Assembly (NCBI GenBank): GCA_031255875.1
Contig: JAIRRR010000287.1
Coordinates: 1-5,700, forward strand
Reading direction: 5' to 3'
DNA from: Treponema sp.
GTDB taxonomy: Bacteria; Spirochaetota; Spirochaetia; Treponematales; Breznakiellaceae
DNA length: 5,700 nt
Under the pieces are notes generated by a model. The model was given only the letters and a program-made list of their open reading frames with translations. It had not been told where the DNA came from and made no database searches. Made by a program: the position numbers and the translations under genes. Shown piece by piece: positions 1 through 4,783 of this stretch (position 1 is its first letter; every line of letters starts with the position of its first letter).

Positions 1-117
1 TCCGGCGCTTATCAGCATCCACTCGTCACCGATACGTTTTGCCGGAGCGCCGGCAAATTCCCGGATATCCTTGTCCGCCCAGCCCGCGTCCGCCGGAATT
101 ACCTCTGTTTGTCTCAT
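1..117 (-). CDS. Flavin reductase-like protein, N-terminal fragment (cut by window edge)
   Basis: Only the first 39 codons are inside the window; the gene runs off the left edge. The ATG at 117 is preceded by a clear GGAGG (plus-strand CCTCC at 124-128) with a 6-nt spacer, which fixes the start. Residues 29-39 read IGDEWMLISAG. This resembles the start of the flavin reductase-like (FMN-binding split-barrel) domain, where a similar W-M-L-I-T/S-A-G strand precedes an FNTMTASWGG-type segment. That diagnostic segment would lie outside the window, so the assignment rests on a short match. Family members bind FMN and reduce flavin or act as small NAD(P)H:flavin oxidoreductases in the cytoplasm. The gene is transcribed divergently from the aminotransferase, with 162 bp between the two starts. 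That a real gene starts here is likely; the product name is tentative. Confidence 0.55.
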   Translation of the reverse strand, partial: MRQTEVIPADAGWADKDIREFAGAPAKRIGDEWMLISAG

Positions 118-134
118 GGCATGCCTCCGAAAGC

Positions 135-163
135 ATAGTAACACGGGCATGGGAACAGCGCAA
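135..163 (-). promoter_or_regulatory. Candidate promoter for the flavin reductase-like gene
   Basis: On the minus strand a TACTAT hexamer (plus 135-140) is preceded by TG one base upstream, giving an extended -10 (TGTTACTAT). Seventeen bases further upstream is TTGCGC (plus 158-163), a weak -35 with three of six consensus bases. The start codon lies about 18 bp downstream of the -10, with the Shine-Dalgarno in between. This is a match by eye to sigma-70 consensus only. Confidence 0.35.
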
Positions 164-203
164 TGCAGTGCAGGGCTTCAAACCGCGCCGCGCCGCCGAA
201 CCC

Positions 204-232
204 TTGTGCAGCCGGCGGCTTTGTGCTAGTAT
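204..232 (+). promoter_or_regulatory. Candidate promoter for the aminotransferase gene
   Basis: TTGTGC at 204-209 and TAGTAT at 227-232 are separated by 17 bp. The -10 is extended (TGCTAGTAT). An overlapping TATTAT at 230-235 matches the -10 consensus better (five of six) but would leave a 20-bp spacer. Transcription would start near 239-242, giving a leader of about 40 nt that contains a small hairpin and the AGAAGGAGG ribosome-binding site (266-274). This is consensus matching only. Confidence 0.35.
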
Positions 233-247
233 TATGCGGATTTTCTG

Positions 248-265
248 CGGCGCGTGCGCCGTTTT
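248..265 (+). promoter_or_regulatory. Small GC hairpin followed by four T in the aminotransferase leader
   Basis: CGGCG (248-252) and CGCCG (257-261) form a 5-bp stem with loop CGTG, followed directly by TTTT (262-265). The shape resembles a minimal intrinsic terminator or attenuator between the candidate promoter and the ribosome-binding site. The stem is short and the T tract is only four bases, so it may have no function. No leader peptide with branched-chain codons is visible in the short leader. Confidence 0.2.
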
Positions 266-279
266 AGAAGGAGGCAGTT

Positions 280-1368
280 ATGGCGTTTAATTTTAGTTCG
301 TATCCGGCGGCCTACCGGGCCAGGTATTCGGCAAAGGCCGGGGCCTGGTCGGAGGAATATCTGGAAAAACCGCACAAAAAGCCCGAGGACGAGGCCGCGC
401 TGGGCGAGGCCGAGGCTGCGGCGCTGATCGATTCCCGGAATTATTACGCGGATATGCCCCTGGTGTCCTATACAAGCCAGTACGGTTTCGGCGTGTTCGA
501 GGGCCTGAAGGCCCTGCCCCAGAAAGACGGGGGGCTCGCCATTTTCCGGCCGGACCGGAACGCGAAACGCTTTTACAATTCCATGAAGGGGCTTTATATG
601 CCCCCTTTCCCGGAAGAATTCTTTCTCAAGGCGGTAACGGAAGTGGTGCGCCGGAACGCGGCGCTGGGTTTCCGCCCCGCCTATAGGGCCGAATGGGAAA
701 AAGATTCCTTTATGAACGCGGATTCGGTTTATCTTAGGCCCTTTACCCATTCTGAAGGGGGTATCGGCGTTAATATTTCCTGCGAGCCTTATGTGCTTGT
801 GGTTGCCACCACGGTAAGCGCCTACTTTTCGCCGGGGACTCCGGCGGCGCTTGTTACCGACAGGATCAGGGCCACGCCCAAGGGCACGGGCTGGATCAAA
901 ACCGCGGCCAACTACGTTACCTCGGCCCTTGCCAAGCGCGAGGCCGCCGAGGCGGGCTTTGTGGAGTGCATCTTCCTCGACTCATCCGAGAGGAAGTACA
1001 TCGAGGAGGGGTCTTCCTGCAACGTGTTTTTCCGCCTCAGGTCCGGGGAACTGGTAACGCCGGAACTGGGGGACACCATACTGCCGGGCATAACCCGGGC
1101 AAGTATCATCGAACTTGCCCGGGACAAGAAGGTGCAGGTGTCGGAACGCAGGCTTTCCATAGAGGAAGTGATGTCCGAAGGGGAGGAATGTTTTCTCGCC
1201 GGGACCGCCGCCGGGGCCACGCCTATTACGGAGCTTTCCTGGCAGGGAAAGCGGGCGGTCTTTAACGGCGGCAAAGTCGGGGAGCTTACCGCCGATCTGC
1301 GGGACACCCTGAAGGGCATACAGTACGGCACCCTGCCCGATACCAAGGGCTGGATGGTAAGGGTATAG
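280..1368 (+). CDS. ilvE: Branched-chain amino acid aminotransferase (PLP fold type IV)
   Basis: The 362-residue product catalyses reversible transamination between leucine, isoleucine or valine and 2-oxoglutarate, the last step of branched-chain amino acid synthesis and the first of their breakdown, in the cytoplasm. Family landmarks appear in order: YGFGVFEGLKA (68-78) near the substrate pocket, YLRPF (151-155), GTGWIKTAANY (202-212) with the expected PLP Schiff-base lysine K207, EEGSSCNVFF (242-251), LPGITRASIIELA (268-280) contacting the cofactor phosphate, and GTAAGATPI (308-316). The C-terminal GIQYG (346-350) is also typical. The length and these motifs fit the longer BCAT type shared by many bacteria and eukaryotes better than the roughly 300-residue E. 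coli IlvE type. The start is fixed by AGAAGGAGG five bases upstream. The gene stands alone, divergent from the flavin reductase-like gene and convergent with the glycosyltransferase, with no other ilv or leu gene beside it. Family is certain; exact substrate preference is inferred. Confidence 0.95.
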   Translation: MAFNFSSYPAAYRARYSAKAGAWSEEYLEKPHKKPEDEAALGEAEAAALIDSRNYYADMPLVSYTSQYGFGVFEGLKALPQKDGGLAIFRPDRNAKRFYNSMKGLYMPPFPEEFFLKAVTEVVRRNAALGFRPAYRAEWEKDSFMNADSVYLRPFTHSEGGIGVNISCEPYVLVVATTVSAYFSPGTPAALVTDRIRATPKGTGWIKTAANYVTSALAKREAAEAGFVECIFLDSSERKYIEEGSSCNVFFRLRSGELVTPELGDTILPGITRASIIELARDKKVQVSERRLSIEEVMSEGEECFLAGTAAGATPITELSWQGKRAVFNGGKVGELTADLRDTLKGIQYGTLPDTKGWMVRV

Positions 1369-1369
1369 C

Positions 1370-1398
1370 AGGCCCGCCGGGGGCTACCCGGCAGGCCT
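1370..1398. terminator. Shared hairpin between convergent genes (probable bidirectional terminator)
   Basis: AGGCC (1370-1374) and GCCGGG (1376-1381) pair with CCCGGC (1387-1392) and GGCCT (1394-1398) around loop GGCTA. This makes an 11-bp stem broken by one C/A mismatch. The hairpin begins two bases after the aminotransferase stop and contains the stop codon of the opposing glycosyltransferase in its loop (minus-strand TAG, plus 1384-1386). Neither side has a T run, so it is not a textbook Rho-independent terminator. Its position between convergent genes still suggests transcript ending or 3'-end protection. Confidence 0.5.
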
Positions 1399-2622
1399 TC
1401 CCTTCCAGTCGGCTTTTATCCCGCAGAATCCCAGAATTGTCAGAAAGGTAAAGTAGGCGGGGGTAAACACGATCTGTACTATATAGCCGAGCCCCCCCCG
1501 GGGAAGCGCCGGGCCGAAAAGCCTGAGCGTGGCGATGGTGTTCATGGTCATGGCGAGCAGTACCGCCGCCGGAAGAGGCCACAGCCCGCCGGCAAAGGGC
1601 AGAGCGGGGATGGCCAGGATACCCATGGAAATGGTCACCACGAGGAAGCCGAAGTTGAGCCGGGTGCCGAGGGACGGGCTGAAGAGGCCGCCGTTATTCC
1701 AGCGCAGGGTCTGGTTTACCAGGGCTTTCCAGGTCCGCTCGTTCTTGGTCAGCACCCAGAGATCCCGGCCGCAGGCGGCGTGTACCGCCATGCCCGCGCC
1801 GGGCGCCCTGCCGCAGCCCGTTGCGGCGCGCGAACGGCCCCGGGCGCGGATCATGGACACGAGCGCGGCGTCTTCGGTTGGGGAGGGGGGGATATTCGCG
1901 TAGCCGCCTATGCGGTCAAGGGCTTCCCGCCTTACGGCGAGGTTGTTCCCGAACCCGCCCCCGGCCGCGCCGAGCCCTGTGGAGGCGGCCAGGTACATAT
2001 AGCGTACCGCGTGGTCAAAGCACTGGTACTGCCTGAAAAAATTCCCCCCGGGCTGCCCGGGATCCGGCCTTTTAAACACCGGCCCTATAGTAAGGGCTAT
2101 GCCCTCGTCCGCCATGCGGGCGGCCATGGCGCTGATCCAGCCGGGCGGCACTTCGCAGTCCGCGTCGGTGAAGAGGAGCAGGCCGCCCCGGGCCGCCCCG
2201 ATTCCCCGGGTCAGGGCGTATTGTTTGCGGTTCGGCCCGGGGTTTTCCGCTAAGGTGATGATCCTGGCGTCCGGGCGGGGGGCCGCGAAATTCTTGAGCA
2301 GATCCGGGCTTTTGTCCGTGGAGCCGTCGTCGATAAAGATAAATTCCCTTTCCGGGTAGTCCTGCCGGGCGAGGCTTTCCAGAAGATCCGGCAGATGGGC
2401 TTCCTCGTTCCTGACGGGGACGACTACCGAGACCGTGCCCGGCCGGCCGGAATCTCCCCTTTGCCCGGTTTTTTTGGAAAGGCCGGCCAGTCTGTTGTCG
2501 TGCCGCCATTCCCGGAACAGCCCGAACATGAGGCCGGCGTGCAGCCCGGTAAAAACAGCCGCGAACGCAAAACGGAATATATCAAAGCCTGCCGACACCT
2601 GTCCCCCCCGCCTCTTTTTCAA
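1384..2622 (-). CDS. Membrane-anchored family 2 glycosyltransferase
   Basis: The product has 412 residues from a TTG start at 2622. It should transfer a sugar from a nucleotide-sugar donor to a lipid or polysaccharide acceptor at the inner face of the cytoplasmic membrane; donor and acceptor cannot be told. The order is: a hydrophobic helix (about 13-35), the GT-A domain opening with VSVVVPVRNEE (64-74), DDGSTD (98-103), the metal-binding FTDADCE (151-157, DxD at 153-155), GGGFGNNLAVRREALDRIGGY (221-241), TED (249-251), and QTLRW (304-308, matching QxxRW), then three C-terminal membrane segments (about 323-345, 347-367, 378-400). The TED/QxxRW pair and membrane tail are typical of cellulose synthase-like or ceramide glucosyltransferase-like GT2 enzymes. 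An Arg/Gly/Ala-rich stretch (about 261-278) seems longer than usual. The start is uncertain: the TTG lacks a Shine-Dalgarno, and a GTG at 2598 follows a G-rich run. Two G tracts (G7 near the start, G8 at 1492-1499) lie in the gene. It has no same-strand partner in the window. Confidence 0.88.
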   Translation of the reverse strand: MKKRRGGQVSAGFDIFRFAFAAVFTGLHAGLMFGLFREWRHDNRLAGLSKKTGQRGDSGRPGTVSVVVPVRNEEAHLPDLLESLARQDYPEREFIFIDDGSTDKSPDLLKNFAAPRPDARIITLAENPGPNRKQYALTRGIGAARGGLLLFTDADCEVPPGWISAMAARMADEGIALTIGPVFKRPDPGQPGGNFFRQYQCFDHAVRYMYLAASTGLGAAGGGFGNNLAVRREALDRIGGYANIPPSPTEDAALVSMIRARGRSRAATGCGRAPGAGMAVHAACGRDLWVLTKNERTWKALVNQTLRWNNGGLFSPSLGTRLNFGFLVVTISMGILAIPALPFAGGLWPLPAAVLLAMTMNTIATLRLFGPALPRGGLGYIVQIVFTPAYFTFLTILGFCGIKADWKGRPAG

Positions 2623-2643
2623 AAGGGCGCGATGCAGTATACT
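2616..2643 (+). promoter_or_regulatory. Candidate promoter for the SDR gene
   Basis: TTTTCA (2616-2621) and TATACT (2638-2643, five of six -10 consensus bases) are separated by 16 bp. Transcription would begin near 2650, leaving a leader of about 145 nt that contains four hairpins before the ribosome-binding site at 2785. The -35 overlaps the glycosyltransferase start region, so the two genes would share control DNA. Confidence 0.4.
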
Positions 2644-2665
2644 ATTAGAACGGCTGTTCAGTCGA
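2636..2665 (-). promoter_or_regulatory. Candidate promoter for the glycosyltransferase, overlapping the SDR promoter
   Basis: AGTATACT at 2636-2643 is a perfect 8-bp palindrome, so a TATACT -10 exists on both strands. On the minus strand it occupies plus 2636-2641, with TCGACT (plus 2660-2665, four of six -35 bases) 18 bp upstream. Transcription would start near 2629. That leaves almost no leader for the TTG at 2622 but about 30 nt for the GTG at 2598, which mildly favours the GTG start. Confidence 0.3.
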
Positions 2666-2673
2666 TACCCAGG

Positions 2674-2762
2674 CGCCCCTTTCCGGGGGCGTTGCGGGGG
2701 TGTCCCCCGCAGAGGGGGGAGCGGCGCAACCGTGTGCGCCGCAGGGGGGATCGCCCCCCTGC
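2674..2762. repeat. Cluster of four G/C-rich hairpins in the SDR leader
   Basis: Four perfect inverted repeats follow each other. The first is CGCCCC (2674-2679) with GGGGCG (2686-2691). The second is GCGGGGG (2694-2700) with CCCCCGC (2704-2710), loop TGT. The third is GCGGCGCA (2721-2728) with TGCGCCGC (2735-2742). The fourth is GCAGGGGGG (2741-2749) with CCCCCCTGC (2754-2762), loop ATCG; it shares two bases with the third. In addition GTTGCG (2691-2696) can pair with CGCAAC (2725-2730), which competes with the second and third hairpins. No open frame explains this stretch. It could be a REP-like dispersed palindromic element, or a structured leader that controls the downstream gene. None of the stems is followed by a T run. 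Confidence 0.7.
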
Positions 2763-2784
2763 CGGGCTGTTACCGAAACTTACC

Positions 2785-2789
2785 GGAGG
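2785..2789 (+). promoter_or_regulatory. Ribosome-binding site that sets the SDR start
   Basis: GGAGG lies five bases before the ATG at 2795. The same frame is open for a further 120 codons upstream, but that stretch runs across the promoter, the hairpin cluster and the opposing glycosyltransferase. This site and the immediate MRVLFIGGTG nucleotide-binding start show that 2795 is the true start. Confidence 0.85.
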
Positions 2790-2794
2790 CAGGC

Positions 2795-3814
2795 ATGAGA
2801 GTTCTATTTATCGGGGGGACGGGGACCATTAGCGCCGCGATTTCCCGCCGCTTATTGGAGGAAGGGCACGAGCTTTATCTTTTAAACCGGGGGAACCGCA
2901 GTTCGGTTCTGTCCGGCGCGCGCGAGATACGCTGCGATATTAACGACGAAGCGGACGCGGCCTCGAAGCTCCGGGAACTGAGTTTCGACGTGGTGGCGGA
3001 TTTTATCGTCTTCAGGGCGGACCAGGCGGAGCGGGATTACCGTTTTTTCAAGGACAAGACGGGCCAGTACATTTTTATCAGTACGGCCTCGGCCTACCAG
3101 AAACCCCTGGCGGACCCCCGCGTGACCGAAAGCACCCCGCTGGCAAACCCGTTCTGGCAGTATTCCCGGGACAAGATCGCCTGCGAGGATTTTCTTAACC
3201 GCAAATACCGGGAAGAGGGTTTTCCCGTTACCATTGTGCGGCCCAGCCACACCTACGACGAGCGGTCCATACCCCTGGGAGTCCACGGCAAGAACGGGAG
3301 CTGGCAGGTGGCAAAGCGGATCATCGAGGGGAAGCCGGTGATTATCCACGGGGACGGCACGAGTCTTTGGACCATGACCCACAACAGCGATTTCGCCCGC
3401 GCGTTTGTCGGCCTTATGGGGAATATCCACGCCATAGGGGAAGCCGTGCAGATTACGTCGGACGAAACGGTTACCTGGAACCAGGTTTACGAAACTATCG
3501 CCTCCGCGCTTGAAAAGCCCCTGAGGTCGGTCCACGTTGCCAGTTCCTTTCTCGCGCAGGCCGGGAGGGATTACGACTTTGTCGGCTCCCTTATCGGCGA
3601 CAAGGCCAATTCCGCGGTTTTTGACAACAGCAAGCTGCACAGGCTGGTGCCGGGTTTCGCGGCCCGGGTCCGCATGGATCAGGGGATACGCGCTACGGTT
3701 AAAAACATACTCGCCCACCCGGAACTCCAGAAAGAGGACCCCGACTTTGACGCCTTCTGCGACCGGGTGGTCTCCGTCAGGGAAAAGGCGCTCGCGGAAC
3801 TGAAGGGGCGCTGA
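2795..3814 (+). CDS. NAD-dependent epimerase/dehydratase-like extended SDR protein
   Basis: The 339-residue cytoplasmic protein has a Rossmann fold that starts at once with MRVLFIGGTGTIS. The dinucleotide-binding glycine motif is G7-G8-T9-G10-T11-I12-S13, and acidic D48 falls in the early part of the fold. FISTAS (94-99) holds the active-site Ser/Thr region, and YSRDK (123-127) supplies the catalytic Y123 and K127 of the YxxxK motif. RPSHTYDERSIPLG (149-162), HGDGTSLWTMTHNSDFARAFVGLMGN (185-210) and the ITSDETVTWNQVYE region (220-233) are characteristic of a bacterial subgroup usually annotated only as SDR oxidoreductase or NAD-dependent dehydratase. Known relatives act on sugars or nucleotide sugars, but the substrate of this subgroup is not evident here. 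All expected catalytic residues are present and the length is normal. The gene is divergent from the glycosyltransferase and convergent with a sugar ABC permease operon. A role in processing an imported sugar is possible but unproven. Confidence 0.88.
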   Translation: MRVLFIGGTGTISAAISRRLLEEGHELYLLNRGNRSSVLSGAREIRCDINDEADAASKLRELSFDVVADFIVFRADQAERDYRFFKDKTGQYIFISTASAYQKPLADPRVTESTPLANPFWQYSRDKIACEDFLNRKYREEGFPVTIVRPSHTYDERSIPLGVHGKNGSWQVAKRIIEGKPVIIHGDGTSLWTMTHNSDFARAFVGLMGNIHAIGEAVQITSDETVTWNQVYETIASALEKPLRSVHVASSFLAQAGRDYDFVGSLIGDKANSAVFDNSKLHRLVPGFAARVRMDQGIRATVKNILAHPELQKEDPDFDAFCDRVVSVREKALAELKGR

Positions 3815-3821
3815 AAGGGCG

Positions 3822-3847
3822 CGGCCCGCAGGCGGGAATGCGGGCCG
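3822..3847. terminator. Hairpin after the SDR gene (probable terminator)
   Basis: CGGCCCGCA (3822-3830) pairs perfectly with TGCGGGCCG (3839-3847) around an 8-nt loop, starting seven bases after the SDR stop codon. It lacks a downstream T run on either strand. Given the convergent permease operon ending at 3939, it probably ends or protects the SDR transcript and could also act on the opposing one. Confidence 0.5.
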
Positions 3848-3850
3848 GCG

Positions 3851-3966
3851 GCAGCGCGGCGTTGCCGCAAGCAATCGGCGCGGCTACCCTTTTACGGCGC
3901 CCGCAGCAACGTGGCGTTGCGGCAAGCAATCGTTGCGGCTATCCCTTTACGGCACCCGCAGCAACG
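3851..3966. repeat. Imperfect 55-bp tandem repeat copying the 3' end of the MalG-type gene
   Basis: Unit A (3851-3905) and unit B (3906-3960) align without gaps and match at 47 of 55 positions. The first six bases of a further unit follow (GCAACG, 3961-3966). Unit B contains the last codons and stop of the permease gene (stop at 3939-3941). Read on the minus strand, unit A together with the first bases of unit B (plus 3910 down to 3884) again gives VAAGAVKG and a TAG stop. It differs from the gene's own end at only three bases, all silent third-codon positions. Each unit junction can form a hairpin, for example GCAACG (3906-3911) with CGTTGC (3915-3920). The 55-bp period is not a multiple of three, so the copy is out of frame with the gene and is not translated as its extension. 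Confidence 0.85.
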
Positions 3967-4778
3967 CCTTTGGTTATCTGCTTGCGGAAGATCAGGTAAA
4001 AGCTGACCATGGGGATCATGCCGATTACCATGGCGGAGAATTGCCGGCCGTAGTCGGATGCCAGGGCGCCGGAAAATTTCGCGATGCCGACGGGGATGGA
4101 CTTGACCGCATCGTCGCGGGTAAGAATGTTGATCAGCATGAATTCGTTCCAGGTCCCCGTGAAGGTAAGGATTGCCACGGTTATCGCCGCCGGGGCGGTC
4201 ATGGGGACGATGATGCTGGTAAATATCCTGAGATATTTCGCGCCGTCCATGCGGGCGGATTCGATTACCGCGGTGGGGATGCTCTTGATAAATTCCGTGC
4301 CCAGGTAGACGCCCATGGGAAGCCCCAGGCCTATGTAGGGAATGAGTATTCCCAGCCGGGTATTGTACAGCCCCACCGCGTTTACCATGAGGAAGAGGGG
4401 GACCATAATCGACTGCAGGGTAAGGAGTATCCCGATGATAAAGATGCCGTGCAGCACGGGCGTTGCCCTGCTCCGGATCTTCGCGAAGGCGAAGCCGGCC
4501 ATGAAGCCCAGGATAACCACGGCGACAACGGTAATAAAGGTGTACAAAATACTGTTGAAGAGCAGGGTGCCGAAATTTCCTATTCTCCAGGCGTAGGGGT
4601 AGTTTCCCGAAAACCAGCGTACCGGGAAGGCAAGTTTGCTGGTTCTCAGGTATTCCTGCGTGGTTTTGAAGGATTGTACCACAAGCCAGAAGATGGGGTA
4701 CAGGGCCAGCACGGTGAATACCGCCATAATAAAATAAATAAGTATTTTTCCCGCGCGGGAATTGTCGTGTATATCCAT
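3939..4778 (-). CDS. Carbohydrate ABC transporter permease, MalG type (CUT1 family)
   Basis: The 279-residue inner-membrane protein is one half of the translocation channel of a binding-protein-dependent sugar importer. Six membrane segments can be placed at about 13-35, 72-98, 108-133, 142-163, 188-212 and 244-264. The cytoplasmic coupling loop VIESARMDGAKYLRIFTSIIVP (171-192) is the EAA motif, here ESA, with the invariant G179. It docks on the ATPase. WNEFMLINILT (210-220), SIPVGIAKFSG (227-237) and the AGAVKG tail are typical of MalG-type subunits. The length is usual for the family. The start at 4778 lies 5 bp after the stop of the MalF-type gene, and AAAGGAA (plus 4787-4793) inside the end of that gene supplies the ribosome-binding site, so the two are co-transcribed and probably translationally coupled. 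The 3' end lies within a tandem repeat. The sugar carried cannot be read from the permease. No ATPase gene is present nearby; CUT1 systems often share a distant MsmK-like ATPase. Confidence 0.94.
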   Translation of the reverse strand: MDIHDNSRAGKILIYFIMAVFTVLALYPIFWLVVQSFKTTQEYLRTSKLAFPVRWFSGNYPYAWRIGNFGTLLFNSILYTFITVVAVVILGFMAGFAFAKIRSRATPVLHGIFIIGILLTLQSIMVPLFLMVNAVGLYNTRLGILIPYIGLGLPMGVYLGTEFIKSIPTAVIESARMDGAKYLRIFTSIIVPMTAPAAITVAILTFTGTWNEFMLINILTRDDAVKSIPVGIAKFSGALASDYGRQFSAMVIGMIPMVSFYLIFRKQITKGVAAGAVKG

Positions 4779-4783
4779 GACCG

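Noticed and set aside
118..279. Small RNA, tRNA or T-box riboswitch in the aminotransferase upstream region
   Set aside because: I see no tRNA cloverleaf, no T-box specifier or antiterminator sequence, and the space is too short for a T-box leader. Only candidate promoters and a small hairpin are supportable.
1789..1842. Sequencing frameshift in the glycosyltransferase
   Set aside because: TED upstream and QxxRW downstream are in the same frame, so a single frameshift is excluded. A compensating pair is possible, but neither alternative frame across the segment gives a clearly better match.
2435..2794. A 120-codon N-terminal extension of the SDR protein
   Set aside because: The extension overlaps the glycosyltransferase gene, the divergent promoter and the hairpin cluster. 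The GGAGG before 2795 and the Rossmann motif that begins immediately after that ATG show it is not coding.
2882..3874. A long open frame (330 codons) on the minus strand opposite the SDR gene
   Set aside because: The plus-strand SDR protein has a complete set of family motifs and a good ribosome-binding site. The opposite frame shows no domain or recognisable motif and is explained by high G+C, which makes stop codons rare in the shadow frame.
3851..3966. CRISPR-like array
   Set aside because: There are only two full units, they are directly adjacent with no variable spacers, and they derive from the neighbouring permease gene end. No cas gene is present.
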